From: Candidatus Solincola tengchongensis
GTDB lineage: Bacteria; Actinomycetota; Geothermincolia; Geothermincolales; RBG-13-55-18
Direction: 5' to 3'
Assembly (NCBI GenBank): GCA_015711895.1
Contig: JACVJH010000189.1
Location: 1-33,976 of the forward strand
DNA: 33,976 bases
In this document: piece after piece, positions 24,495 to 33,008 of the stretch
Layout of the letters: every line of letters starts with the position of its first letter
How positions within the stretch are numbered: position 1 is the first letter of the stretch
The notes under the pieces: generated by a model
Seen by the model: only the letters and a program-made list of their open reading frames with translations
What the model was told of the DNA's origin: nothing
Databases searched by the model: none
Position numbers and translations under genes: made by a program

Positions 24495-25284
24495 GGCTAC
24501 CACCTTCCGCGATCCCGACGCTTCAATACAACCCGTCCGGATGACCTGAATCACCCGCTCTTGGTGCCGACTACCTTACATGTAAGAAATCGGGCCTCTC
24601 GATGATCTTTCTGGTACTCTATGGCTGCCTCCTTTCCGCGTTTCCCGCGCACGACCCGATTGGTTGACCGGCATGCACGCCGCTGCCGCGGAGCACCGTA
24701 TCTGCAACATTCCGTTCCGAATGGCGAACACGCCTGGATCCTCCAGCACGCTTCCTTTCCACGAGCCCGCATTTCCCCGCGCCTCGACCTTGCGTTCCCC
24801 GAAACGGCACGGTATGTCGCGGTCCGGGGTGCTCATGCCCTCGGCTCCCTGAAGGTTGGGCGCTTCAGTGCGCATTCTCGCGAGTCAAGCCACCGTATAT
24901 GCTCCTCGGGCCTACCCTTTCCGGCCGCGGCGACCCCACTCGTATGCCCTCCGGAGAAGGATAGCAGTGCAGCCGGACCGACAAGCCCAAGAGTCCGTCA
25001 CCTGACGCTCACTTCCGCCGAACCGTGGACCGCCTTACCGGCCCGCCACGGAGTATCGCGCACATCTCTTTCTCGGTCATCGTTCCCCCGGCGGGTTCGC
25101 ATGGCTCTTCATGTGGCGTCCTCCCATTCTTCGGCTGGAAGCCCGGAAAGCCCTTTGCCGCCCTTCCGCTCGAGCCTTTTCTACCGCAGGGACCGGTATG
25201 GTGGTGCTCTCCCGCCCACCGTTTGACCACTGCAGGAGATCCGGCGCTCTCCGGGCGCCGGCTGGCCGTTCGGAATGGCAATCC
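24495..25284. other. 790-base stretch without a recognised gene
   Basis: Short open frames exist on both strands, but none has a ribosome site, a recognisable domain or a protein-like composition; they are rich in Arg, Pro and Ser, as expected for GC-rich non-coding DNA. The left end holds the upstream region of the propeller gene with the 12-base palindrome. I found no tRNA, RNase P, tmRNA or SRP RNA signature. It may hold a decayed gene or an unrecognised RNA. Confidence 0.5.
24575..24586. promoter_or_regulatory. 12-base perfect palindrome upstream of the propeller gene
   Basis: CTTACATGTAAG is a perfect dyad about 80 bases upstream of the beta-propeller gene. It could be an operator. No clear promoter hexamers were paired with it. 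Confidence 0.35.
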
Positions 25285-26373
25285 TCATATCCTGAGCCAG
25301 CCGGGCACTATGAGGAACGCGTAGCGCAGGGCGAAAGGCGCGTACAGGGGGTAGAGGCCGAAACCGGCGCGGCTTATGACCTTTAACCCCAGCGGGAAGG
25401 TGGCCTCGATGAGGCGCCGGTTGAGGTAGCTCAACCTCCAGAAGCGGTTGACCTTTCGGAACTCACGGTAGCCGGCCTCCGGGTCATCAACGGCGGTGGC
25501 GGCTATCCTCCCCGTCACCAGGGCGCCGTGAACGCCGAAGAGGAGCACCGGGTCCTGAGCGCCGGCCAGCGTCCCCGCCAGTATGAACCGTTCGTGGAAG
25601 AGTCGCGGGTTGGAAAAAGATCCCATGGGCAGCACGCCTACGTCCAGTTCGTGCCACTCCGGCAATTCCAGGCCCTCGTCGCGGGCCAGCCTCTCCGGGA
25701 ACCAGCGCTTGGCCTCGGCGGTGAGGGGCCTCTTGCGCTGAAAGAGGAGGGCCCCCGCCACCCCGTGGATGGTGGAGAAGAAGGCGTAGTCCCATGTGTA
25801 TCGGTCCATGTAGAGGATAACCTTGGGGCCCCGGTACTCCTCGGGCAACATACCCTGGCCGAAGAAGCCGTAAACGGGGACGAAGGGTATCCCCAGGGCC
25901 TGGAAGGCGTCGCGGAAAAGGCCGGTGGCCAGGATGCTGCGCGGCGGGAGGGCCTCGAAATCCCGGCGCGTCCTCAGGGGATGGTTGAACTCGAAGCGCA
26001 CTCCTTCCTCTACGGCGATGCGGTACAGGTGCATGTCCAGGGAGGCGCTGCGGGAGCCCCTCTCCACCAGGTAGGCGGGCACGTTGGGCGGAAAACGAGT
26101 GTCGAAACGCTTCCCGAAGCTGTAGATGCGGGTGCCCTCCAGGGGTTCGCAGGCCGGAGATATGTCTATGCCCGTATAATCTTCGATCCTCTTCAGGTCC
26201 AGCGGGGTCCCGTCGGCCATCACATAGGTCAGCTCCCCGGTGGGCATGTCTCGCGCCGGCCCCCCGATCCCGTCACGGCGTTCCAGGACCCTGACCTCGT
26301 AACCCAGCCGCCTCAGGTTGATGGCCGCCGTGAGTCCGGCAAGCCCCGCTCCGACGACGATCTTCTCGCCCAT
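25285..26373 (-). CDS. FAD/NAD(P)-binding oxidoreductase
   Basis: The 362-residue flavoprotein has an N-terminal Rossmann fold, KIVVGAGLAGLTAAINLRRLGYEVRVLERRDGIGG (4-38), with the GxGxxG loop at 8-13 and the acidic residue that binds the FAD ribose. Near residue 275 FILAGTLAGAQDPVLLFGVHGALVTGRIAA is the second FAD contact region typical of amine-oxidase/phytoene-desaturase-like and related oxidoreductases. No CxxC or Fe-S motif is present. The substrate cannot be told. A C-terminal hydrophobic stretch (about 335-358) may make the protein peripheral to the membrane. The ATG at 26373 follows GGGGGAGGTGG. It is a single gene flanked by long non-coding stretches. Confidence 0.82.
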   Translation of the reverse strand: MGEKIVVGAGLAGLTAAINLRRLGYEVRVLERRDGIGGPARDMPTGELTYVMADGTPLDLKRIEDYTGIDISPACEPLEGTRIYSFGKRFDTRFPPNVPAYLVERGSRSASLDMHLYRIAVEEGVRFEFNHPLRTRRDFEALPPRSILATGLFRDAFQALGIPFVPVYGFFGQGMLPEEYRGPKVILYMDRYTWDYAFFSTIHGVAGALLFQRKRPLTAEAKRWFPERLARDEGLELPEWHELDVGVLPMGSFSNPRLFHERFILAGTLAGAQDPVLLFGVHGALVTGRIAATAVDDPEAGYREFRKVNRFWRLSYLNRRLIEATFPLGLKVISRAGFGLYPLYAPFALRYAFLIVPGWLRI

Positions 26374-27020
26374 GGGACCACCTCCCCCTTGAACCCCTCC
26401 CCGGGCGCGCCGGCGGGCTCACTCGACGGCGCCTCGAGCCCCTCCCATTCTATGCCATCCTCCTCATGTCCTTCCACGCCGCCGACGTGGGATGGGCGAC
26501 ATGCCCCGGGGATTTTGGAGGGACGACGACGACCTCCCGCTGCCTGCACGACCGCGGTGATAAGCGGTTCCGCAAAGTCATGAGAGCTTGAGGAGGCAGA
26601 GAAGGACTCAACCGGGCATCCTTCTGACGTGACGCGAGGTAGCGGACGTACCTGGCGCTCCCTCTATCGCTGTTCTATGGTCAAGTCCAGGCGGAGCCCC
26701 GGCCAAAGGTGGCCAGTCCGACTGCCGATACGCTCAAAGCCACCGCTCCGAAAGGATACCCTTGCGTCCCTGTGCCGGGGGCGCTTTTATGTGCCCTCTA
26801 AGCCGCACTAGTCTGTGGCCCGGGTGAAGACCTCCGCACTGCCGTTTCGATAGTCATTTTGAAGTTTGAAATATGTCGAGATGCTCTCCCGCCATCCCGG
26901 CCGGAGAAGGGCGAAGAGGAGGGAGGAGGTCGTCTTTGGCAATCTCTCCCTTGTCGCGGAGAGTTGGAAGCGGTTATCATTTTACCGACATAGTGTCGGT
27001 TAATGGGGGAGGTGATCCGT
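26374..27020. other. Long intergenic region with a regulated promoter at its right end
   Basis: No credible gene lies in these 647 bases. The right end holds a promoter and operator for the next gene (26951-27000). An AT-rich patch near 26854-26876 contains the tandem TTTGAAGTTTGAA. The middle has no feature I can name and may include decayed sequence. Confidence 0.5.
26951..27000 (+). promoter_or_regulatory. Promoter with inverted-repeat operator at the start site
   Basis: TTGTCG (26951-26956), an 18-base spacer and TATCAT (26975-26980) form a promoter. Just after it, ACCGACA (26984-26990), TAG, TGTCGGT (26994-27000) is a perfect 7-bp inverted repeat. The predicted start, near 26987, lies inside it. 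This is the classical position for a dimeric repressor. Confidence 0.6.
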
Positions 27021-27566
27021 ATGCCGGGGAACGCAGAGCGAGCCGATCAGTCCTGCTCTGGAGAAGAACGGCCGAGCCCTCTGATCATGGCCCTGCGCTT
27101 TTTGGCCTTCGCGCTGGCTGGCCTGGAGGCCGTGCGCGGCATGCTGAGCGAGAAAAAGTTTCGCCATCTGTCCGCCTGGCTCGGCGGGTGGGCCCTGTTT
27201 CTCACCTGGCCCCGCTACCTCATCTGTTCCCGGTGCGAGGGATACGGTGAGATGTGCCGGTCGTACTATCTGGGAAAGTATACCTCCTCCCTCTTCCCCC
27301 GCGTGGAGGGAAAGGAGGTGGGGAGGCTGGGGATCTTCCTCGAGGTCCTCAGCCTGTCCGCCGTTTTCTGGGTTCCGGTCCTGGCGCTGCGTAGAAATGG
27401 GAGGGCGCTCTCCAGGTACCTGGCCTTGATGCAGGCGGTGCTCCTGGGCCAGTTCTTCCACGCCTGCCGGTGGTGCGGCACCCATGCGAACCAAGGATGG
27501 AAGGCGGTCTGTCCCGCGCATCGCTTCTGGAAAGCAAGGGCTTCCCGACGCGCTTCCTCCGCGTGA
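27021..27566 (+). CDS. Uncharacterised membrane protein with conserved-looking Cys motifs
   Basis: The protein has 181 residues. About three hydrophobic segments (near 25-40, 50-67 and 104-123) and a fourth weaker one (132-148) suggest a small membrane protein. Between them lies CSRCEGYGEMCRSYYLGKYTS, whose Cys residues (69, 72, 79) are followed by LFP. Near the C terminus is CRWCGTH and VCPAHRFW (149, 152, 164). The cysteines lie close to helix ends, as in metal- or thiol-redox membrane proteins, but I cannot name a family with confidence. I chose ATG 27021 because GGGAGGTGAT precedes it; an earlier in-frame ATG (27003) lies within the leader. The gene has its own promoter with a likely operator. 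Confidence 0.72.
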   Translation: MPGNAERADQSCSGEERPSPLIMALRFLAFALAGLEAVRGMLSEKKFRHLSAWLGGWALFLTWPRYLICSRCEGYGEMCRSYYLGKYTSSLFPRVEGKEVGRLGIFLEVLSLSAVFWVPVLALRRNGRALSRYLALMQAVLLGQFFHACRWCGTHANQGWKAVCPAHRFWKARASRRASSA

Positions 27567-28050
27567 GCCGTTTGCTGCCGTTGCGGAGGATTATTCCACG
27601 CCTGAGCGGACGATCCGGTGGTCGAAGGGCATGAGAACCAACGTGGCGCCTTTGGCTTCCGGCCGGCCTTCACGGTGCGGTGAGAGTACGGGCGGGAAGC
27701 CGTGTCTTCGGGTGGGACAGGCGGATTGCGGCGAAACGAACCTGCGGGTATGAGGGATGGAACGGTAGGCCCTTGTTGGCATTCCAGCGGAAGGCGTGCC
27801 GTTCCTTCAAGCAACCCCGGATGGGAACTTCTGGAAGCAATCCCGTAGAAGCTTGACTTACCGGACCTGTGGAACCGCCTTGTCTTGACCGAGGTTTGTT
27901 TGTCCGCCCGAGGGGTGTTATCTTACCTCTATCGAAGATCGCGTGGGATATGAGGCATTTCGGGAGGAACGGCGCTGCGCCGCATTATGGCCTTCCCGAG
28001 CCGTTCTACCGGTTGCCGGCACGTCCGGCTGTAGAAAGGATGTCGTGGCG
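27567..28050. other. Intergenic region before the RDD gene
   Basis: These 484 bases contain no gene I can support. The right part carries the promoter at 27896-27924. A TTGACT at 27853 and a TTGACC at 27885 have no -10 at proper spacing. The frame continuing upstream of 28051 has no better ribosome site. Confidence 0.5.
27896..27924 (+). promoter_or_regulatory. Promoter for the RDD protein gene
   Basis: TTGTTT (27896-27901), a 17-base spacer and an extended -10 TG-T-TATCTT (hexamer 27919-27924) predict a start near 27931 and a leader of about 120 bases. Confidence 0.5.
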
Positions 28051-28626
28051 ATGAGAACTTGTCCCGCCTGCGGGCTCCTCAATGCGGAGGAAGCGAATTT
28101 CTGCTCCGGCTGCGGTTTCCGCCTCTCGGGGGTGATGCCCCCGGCAACCTCGTATCCGGTGCCTCCCGTAGCGGAGGCCGCTTACCCGCGCTACGCGGGT
28201 TTCTGGATCCGCTTCGTCGCCGCCTTCATCGACGGTCTGGTCCTCTCGGTCATCTACCTCCCGGTGAACTTCATCTTCTGGGCGGCCAACGAGAACATCT
28301 ATTTCTGGGGCACCTGGGATTTCAGCCGGGGGGTGAGCTTTGGCCTGCTCTTCCTGTACAACCTGATACGCATGCTGATAGGCTGGGCGTATTATACCTA
28401 CTTGACCGGCAGGTACGGGGCCACCCTGGGCAAGAGGTTGCTGGGGCTGAGGGTGGTGGGTGAGGACCTGCAGCCCGTGACCTTCGGGACGGCAGCGGTC
28501 AGGGAGATACCCGGCAAGCTCATCTCCGCGCTGTTCTGCATGTTCGGCTACATATGGGCGGGTTTCGACGGGCGGAAGCAGGCCTGGCACGACAAGATAG
28601 CCCGGACCCTGGTCATATACGGTTGA
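28051..28626 (+). CDS. Zinc-ribbon RDD-family membrane protein
   Basis: The 191-residue protein begins with a zinc ribbon, CPACGLLNAEEANFCSGCG (C4, C7, C18, C21). A Pro-rich linker follows, and then an RDD domain from about residue 47: YAGFWIRFVAAFIDGLVL contains the Arg and Asp that name the family. The domain has three or four membrane helices and the motif YGATLGKRLLGLRVV. RDD proteins are small membrane proteins; some are linked to ion or solute transport, but no general role is proven. ATG 28051 and the in-frame GTG at 28045 are both possible; AAAGG lies upstream of both, nearer to GTG. It is transcribed alone and ends at a hairpin before the convergent thioredoxin reductase-like gene. 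Confidence 0.87.
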   Translation: MRTCPACGLLNAEEANFCSGCGFRLSGVMPPATSYPVPPVAEAAYPRYAGFWIRFVAAFIDGLVLSVIYLPVNFIFWAANENIYFWGTWDFSRGVSFGLLFLYNLIRMLIGWAYYTYLTGRYGATLGKRLLGLRVVGEDLQPVTFGTAAVREIPGKLISALFCMFGYIWAGFDGRKQAWHDKIARTLVIYG

Positions 28627-28680
28627 ACGGGGAGGCCATCCCTTTCCCTTCTCCCGGTATCCCGGATGTCATCCACGGAA

Positions 28681-28713
28681 GAGCGCGTTTCCGATCGAAC
28701 GAGGAACGCGCTC
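28681..28713 (+). terminator. Hairpin terminator between convergent genes
   Basis: GAGCGCGTTTCC (28681-28692) pairs with GGAACGCGCTC (28703-28713), giving eleven pairs with one bulged T and a ten-base loop. CTTTACTT follows. The T tract is broken, but the stem is strong and lies between two converging genes. Confidence 0.6.
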
Positions 28714-28752
28714 CTTTACTTCCCCACCTCGGGGCCCGTCACCTGAAGGGCG

Positions 28753-29685
28753 TCAACGCCCCAACACGCCCCTCTCCAGCAGCCAGGCGTAAGCGCTGAG
28801 GGCGGCTTTGGCTCCCTCGCCGGCGGCGATGATGATCTGCTTCTCCAGCACGTTGGTCACGTCCCCGGCGGCAAAGAGCCCCGGCAGGGTGGTGCGGTTG
28901 TTGGCATCGACGACTATCTCCCCCAAGGCGTTGAGCTCCACCCCGGGAGGCAGGTATGCGGTGCTCGGGACGCTCCCTATCTCTATGAAGACGCCCTGGA
29001 CCTCGAGGGATTCCTCCCTGCCTTCGGTCGAGAAGTCGATCCCCTCCACGAAGGCGGAGCCACGGATGGCCAGGACCCGTGAGGAGGTGTGCACCGTTAT
29101 GGAGGGCGATCCCTCCACCTGCCGCTTGCGTATCTCGTCCCCGTCGAGAGCCGGTTCGATGGTCAGGAGATGGACCACCTTGGCGATCTGGGCCAGCTGC
29201 AGCGCGGCGTCCAGGGCGGAGTTTCCCCCTCCCACCACGGCCACCCTTCGACCGCGGAAGAGGGGGGCGTCGCATGTGGCGCAGTAGACCACCCCCCGGC
29301 CGCGGAACTCTTCCTCTCCCGGCACGCCGAGCTTGCGCGGGACCTTGCCCGAGGCGGCTATGACCGACCTGGAATAATATTCCTCTCCTTTGTCCGTGGC
29401 CACCCGGAAGCGGCCTTCCTCCGGAGAGAGGGAGACGACCGTCCTCCCCTCCAGGAGCCGCACCTTGAAGTTCTCCAGGTGGTCGCGGAAGCGCTCTACG
29501 AGCTCCACCCCGGTTATGAGCTGGTAGCCCAGGTAGTTCTCCACCTCCCAGGACCAGGCCGCCTGGCCTCCAACGTTGCTGGAGATGACCAGGGTATCCA
29601 GCATCTTGCGCGCGCAGTAGACTCCCGCGGAGAGACCCGCAGGCCCGGCCCCGATGATGATCACCTCGTGAAGTTCCCTGTCCAT
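28753..29685 (-). CDS. trxB: Thioredoxin reductase-like flavoprotein
   Basis: The protein of about 310 residues has the FAD fold EVIIIGAGPAGLSAGVYCAR near the N terminus, GGQAAWSWEVENYLGY, and the redox-active pair CATC (135-138). The NAD(P)H fold VAVVGGGNSALDAA follows, and then the final FAD motif GLFAAGDVTNVLEKQIIIAAGEGAKAALSA. It would use NAD(P)H to reduce thioredoxin or another disulfide carrier. The phrase WSWEVENYLGY and the Ile-rich end are also seen in AhpF-like and other TrxR-like proteins, so the partner is uncertain. I chose ATG 29685; the TTG at 29694 is possible, and neither has a strong ribosome site. No thioredoxin gene is adjacent. Confidence 0.88.
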   Translation of the reverse strand: MDRELHEVIIIGAGPAGLSAGVYCARKMLDTLVISSNVGGQAAWSWEVENYLGYQLITGVELVERFRDHLENFKVRLLEGRTVVSLSPEEGRFRVATDKGEEYYSRSVIAASGKVPRKLGVPGEEEFRGRGVVYCATCDAPLFRGRRVAVVGGGNSALDAALQLAQIAKVVHLLTIEPALDGDEIRKRQVEGSPSITVHTSSRVLAIRGSAFVEGIDFSTEGREESLEVQGVFIEIGSVPSTAYLPPGVELNALGEIVVDANNRTTLPGLFAAGDVTNVLEKQIIIAAGEGAKAALSAYAWLLERGVLGR

Positions 29686-29879
29686 TCTTATCAACCCGCG
29701 AAACAGCTTCCCACCCTCGCCGGAAAACCTGTGCCCACGGGTTTGCCAATGCCCTGTACTATTCAGCGGTATTCAACGAACTGCATTCGTAGCATCGGCT
29801 CTCGCGGCAGGTGGCATGACCTCATTTCATGAACGGGAAAAGTTCCTTCGTCATCAGCTGTTACCGTTCATGGTCGGGA

Positions 29880-31769
29880 TCACCGGTTTTCGGCTACCTC
29901 ACTGACGGCGGAATCGACCTTTTCCTCTTCCTCGGGCCGTTCGCGTAGCTTCATCAAAAGTTCCCGGAAAGCGTCTCCCTCCAAGGTCTCCTTCTCCAGC
30001 AATATCTCCGCTATGCCCTCCAGGGCCTTGCGATTCGAGGCGAGCAGCCCCTTTACCCGTTCGTAGTTGGAGGTCACTATGTCCTTCACCTCGCGGTCAA
30101 TGAGCTCCGCGGTGGCCTCGCTATAATTGGCCTCCTTGCCGTAGGAAAATTCCCCCAGGAGCAGGCGGGCTCCACGCTCCAGCCCCAGGGAGACGGGGCC
30201 GAGTTTTTCGCTCATCCCGTAGTCCTCCACCATCTTGCGGGCCAGGATGGTGGCTTTTTCCAGGTCGTTTTGGGCGCCGGTGGAAACCTGGCCGAAGACG
30301 ATCTCCTCGGCGGCCCTGCCGGCGAGGAGAACCCCCAATCGGTCTTCCAGCTCCGGGCGGGTCATGATATAGCGGTCCTCCTCGGGGAGCTGCATGGTCA
30401 TACCCAGGGAGCCTATCCCCCGGGGAATGACGGTTATGCGGTGCACGGGATCGGCATGCTCCAGGAGGGAAGCGGCCAGGGCGTGTCCCACCTCATGGAA
30501 GGCCACAACCCGCCGTTCCCGTTCGCTCATCACCCGGCTCTTCAGCTCCAGGCCCCCGATGACCCGGTCGATGGCCTCTTCGAACTCCTGCTGGTCGACG
30601 GCCTTCTTGTTCTTCCGGGCGGCGAGCAGGGCGGCCTCGTTGACCACGTTGGCCAGCTCGGCCCCGGCGAAGCCGGGGGTGCGGGCGGCGATCTTCTTGA
30701 GGTCCACGTCGGAGCCCAGTTTCACCCGGCGGGCGTGGACCTTGAGTATCTCCTCCCGCCCCTTGATGTCCGGGCGGTCGATCATTATCTGCCGGTCGAA
30801 GCGGCCGGGTCTCAGGATGGCCGGGTCCAGGACCTCGGGGCGGTTGGTGGCCGCCAGGATAATCACCCCCGTCTGGGGATCGAAACCGTCCATCTCCGAG
30901 AGGAGCTGGTTCAGGGTCTGCTCCCGCTCCTCCGTGCCCCCGCTGGCCATTATTCCGCCCCGCACCTTCCCGATGGTGTCTATCTCGTCTATGAAGACGA
31001 TGCAGGGCGCCTTGGCCTTGGCCTGTTCGAAGAGGTCCCTCACCCTCGCCGCACCGACACCCACGAACATCTCCATGAACTGGGAGCCGCTTATGGAGAA
31101 GAAGGGCACGTCGGCCTCACCGGCGACGGCGCGGGCCAGGAGGGTCTTCCCCGTCCCGGGCGGCCCCACCAGGAGGACCCCCTTGGGGATGCGGGCCCCG
31201 ATATTGCGGTATTTCAGGGGGTGGCGGAGGAAGTCGATTATCTCCTGCAGCTCCTCCTTGGCCTCGTCCAGCCCGGCCACGTCGCCGAAGGTGACGCGGT
31301 CCACGCTGCGGTCGTAGAGCTTAACCTTGGACTGGCCGAAGGACATGGGGCTTACCCCACCCACCCGCCTCGCCAGACGGCGGAAGACGAAGAACCAGAT
31401 GAAGGCGATGAGCCCCAGGGGTAACACCCAGGTGAGGAGGAAGTCCCTCCAAAAGGTGTTTTCCACCCGCCCCGAGAAGTCCACGCCTCTCTCCTCCAGG
31501 AGGGCCACCAGGTCCTTGATGTCCGTATCCGGGATGCGGGTGGCGACGAAGTTCTTCTCGCCCTCCTCCGTCTGCATGGTTCCCTCGATGCGGGTATCGG
31601 TGATGACCACCTTGCTCACCTCGCCCGCGTTCAGGCGGTTGAGGAACTCGCTGTAGCTTATCTCGGAGGGCTGGAAGGGTTTGGCAAACTGAATGCTGAG
31701 GATGATGCCCAGGGCCAGCAGTCCGTAAACAACATACAGCCAGAGCTTTTTCTTTCTGCTCTCGTCCAT
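29880..31769 (-). CDS. ftsH: ATP-dependent zinc metalloprotease FtsH
   Basis: The 629-residue membrane protease is a hexameric AAA+ enzyme that removes damaged or regulatory membrane and soluble proteins. It has a first membrane helix (10-27), an external domain with SEISYSEFLNRLNAGEVSKVVI, and a second helix (about 110-130). The AAA module has Walker A GPPGTGKT (202-209), the pore motif FVGVGAARVRDLF, Walker B FIDEIDTIG, and the second region of homology AATNRPEVLDPAILRPGRFDR. The zinc site is HEVGH (425-429), with a distal acidic ligand in a later helix. I chose ATG 31769, since MDESRKKKLWLY begins as usual for the family. It has no Shine-Dalgarno; a TATAAT lies six bases upstream, so translation is likely leaderless. 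Confidence 0.96.
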   Translation of the reverse strand: MDESRKKKLWLYVVYGLLALGIILSIQFAKPFQPSEISYSEFLNRLNAGEVSKVVITDTRIEGTMQTEEGEKNFVATRIPDTDIKDLVALLEERGVDFSGRVENTFWRDFLLTWVLPLGLIAFIWFFVFRRLARRVGGVSPMSFGQSKVKLYDRSVDRVTFGDVAGLDEAKEELQEIIDFLRHPLKYRNIGARIPKGVLLVGPPGTGKTLLARAVAGEADVPFFSISGSQFMEMFVGVGAARVRDLFEQAKAKAPCIVFIDEIDTIGKVRGGIMASGGTEEREQTLNQLLSEMDGFDPQTGVIILAATNRPEVLDPAILRPGRFDRQIMIDRPDIKGREEILKVHARRVKLGSDVDLKKIAARTPGFAGAELANVVNEAALLAARKNKKAVDQQEFEEAIDRVIGGLELKSRVMSERERRVVAFHEVGHALAASLLEHADPVHRITVIPRGIGSLGMTMQLPEEDRYIMTRPELEDRLGVLLAGRAAEEIVFGQVSTGAQNDLEKATILARKMVEDYGMSEKLGPVSLGLERGARLLLGEFSYGKEANYSEATAELIDREVKDIVTSNYERVKGLLASNRKALEGIAEILLEKETLEGDAFRELLMKLRERPEEEEKVDSAVSEVAENR

Positions 31770-32144
31770 AAGAACATTATACCCGCTTGAGTCGAAGGGT
31801 GGCCGCGACCCGCCGCGGCGTCCGCCGGGCCTGAATGCCGTACCCTTCACCAGGGGGAGAAAGAGTTTCTCCACCGTCAGGGGTGCGGCCTCGCCGCTGC
31901 CGAGAGGCCCCTGCCGCGCGTCTCATGCGCGATGGATCCTCCGGGGAGAGCCAGCCCGGAGCCGTGTTGCGGTGACCTCCCTCCCCGGGCTTGTTCCCTC
32001 TTGGCTTCCTCTTGGCTTCCCACTCAAGGATCCGGGGGAGAGCAGGCGGAACCTTCGCGCGAGGACTCTCGCCTCAGCGATGGGAAAGCGGGGTCAAGTC
32101 TTTCCCGCCGTGCACGGGGAGCCGAAAAACGGGAGGGGTGGTTC
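31770..32144. other. Intergenic region between the ferredoxin-domain gene and ftsH
   Basis: These 375 bases contain the ftsH promoter at the left end and otherwise no credible gene. A frame extending ftsH upstream to 31874 is open, but it would place the predicted promoter inside the coding region. No clear terminator for the ferredoxin-domain gene was found. Confidence 0.5.
31776..31781 (-). promoter_or_regulatory. -10 box of ftsH (leaderless)
   Basis: A perfect TATAAT lies on the minus strand with its last base at -7 if the A of the ftsH ATG (31769) is +1. No clear -35 is visible at 17 bases. The geometry equals that upstream of helY. Confidence 0.65.
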
Positions 32145-33002
32145 TCAGTGCCGTGAGCTCCGGCGTGGGTGTTCCACCTCTTCCCGGGAGATCACCTCTC
32201 CCTGGACGCCCAGCTTTATCACCGTGAGCGCGGCGTCCGATCCTGCATCATCCAGAGCCTGCCGGGCGAGGTTGGCCAGCCCGAAGCAGCAGGGCACCTC
32301 CATGTGCACAACGGTGATCCCCCGGATCTTGTTCTCGGCGATGATGGCCGCCAGCTTCTCGCGGTAGAAGGAGGCGTCGTCCAACTTGGGGCAACCCACC
32401 AGGAGGACCTTTCCCTGCAGCAGCTCACGGTGGAATTCCGGGAAGGCGAAGCCGGTGCAGTCGGCGGCCAGCAGGAGATGGGCCCCCTTGAGGTAAGGAG
32501 CGGCGATGGGCAGAAGCTTGAGCTGCACGGGCCAGTTGCGCAACCTCGAGGCTATCCTTGGTTCGCCTGAAACCCCGTTTCCTTCGTCTTCCGGAACGGG
32601 CTCCAGCTCCCTGACCGCGGTACCGGCGCATCCGCAGGGAAGGCCCACTCCGGTCATCCCCTTCGCTGCGCGCTGGCCTTCATCCCCGCGAGCCGTCCAC
32701 CCCCGCGTTTCCCGGGAACCGGCTTCGACCGGTCGTCCGGCCCTCGCCTCGGCCTTGGCTGTGAATTCATCATGGCGCCCGCGCGGCACCTCCCCGTCAA
32801 AGGGCTCCGCCTCCCGCTCCAGGACGGTGATTGCTCCCCGGGGGCATTCCCCCAGGCAGGCGCCCAAGCCGTCGCAGTAGGCCTCACTGACCAGCCGGGC
32901 CTTGCCGTCGATAATGGCGATGGCCCCTTCGGCGCAGGCCTCCACGCAGAGCCCGCAGCCGTCGCACTTCTCCTCATCTATATGGACTATCTTGCGCAAC
33001 AT
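32145..33002 (-). CDS. Ferredoxin-domain iron-sulfur protein, partner of the Rrf2 regulator
   Basis: The 285-residue protein has an N-terminal ferredoxin domain: a full motif CDGCGLCVEAC (13-23) and an altered one, CDGLGACLGEC (43-53), where the second Cys is Leu. The second site may hold a [3Fe-4S] cluster or an incomplete one. A low-complexity linker (about 65-125) leads to GLPCGCAG and a C-terminal domain with WPVQLKLLPIAAPYL, LLLAADCTGFAFPEFH, LLVGCPKLDD and EVPCCFGL, whose Cys residues may bind another metal site. Proteins of this kind are often found in anaerobes beside Rrf2 genes or hybrid-cluster-protein genes; the function is unknown. The ATG at 33002 follows AAGGAG, which lies in the last codons of the Rrf2 gene, six bases apart, so the two form an operon. 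Confidence 0.87.
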   Translation of the reverse strand: MLRKIVHIDEEKCDGCGLCVEACAEGAIAIIDGKARLVSEAYCDGLGACLGECPRGAITVLEREAEPFDGEVPRGRHDEFTAKAEARAGRPVEAGSRETRGWTARGDEGQRAAKGMTGVGLPCGCAGTAVRELEPVPEDEGNGVSGEPRIASRLRNWPVQLKLLPIAAPYLKGAHLLLAADCTGFAFPEFHRELLQGKVLLVGCPKLDDASFYREKLAAIIAENKIRGITVVHMEVPCCFGLANLARQALDDAGSDAALTVIKLGVQGEVISREEVEHPRRSSRH

Positions 33003-33008
33003 GATTCA

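Noticed and set aside
24621..25226. Open frame of 201 codons in the long gap
   Set aside because: There is no ribosome site, the composition is Arg/Pro/Ser-rich as expected for chance GC-rich frames, and no motif is seen.
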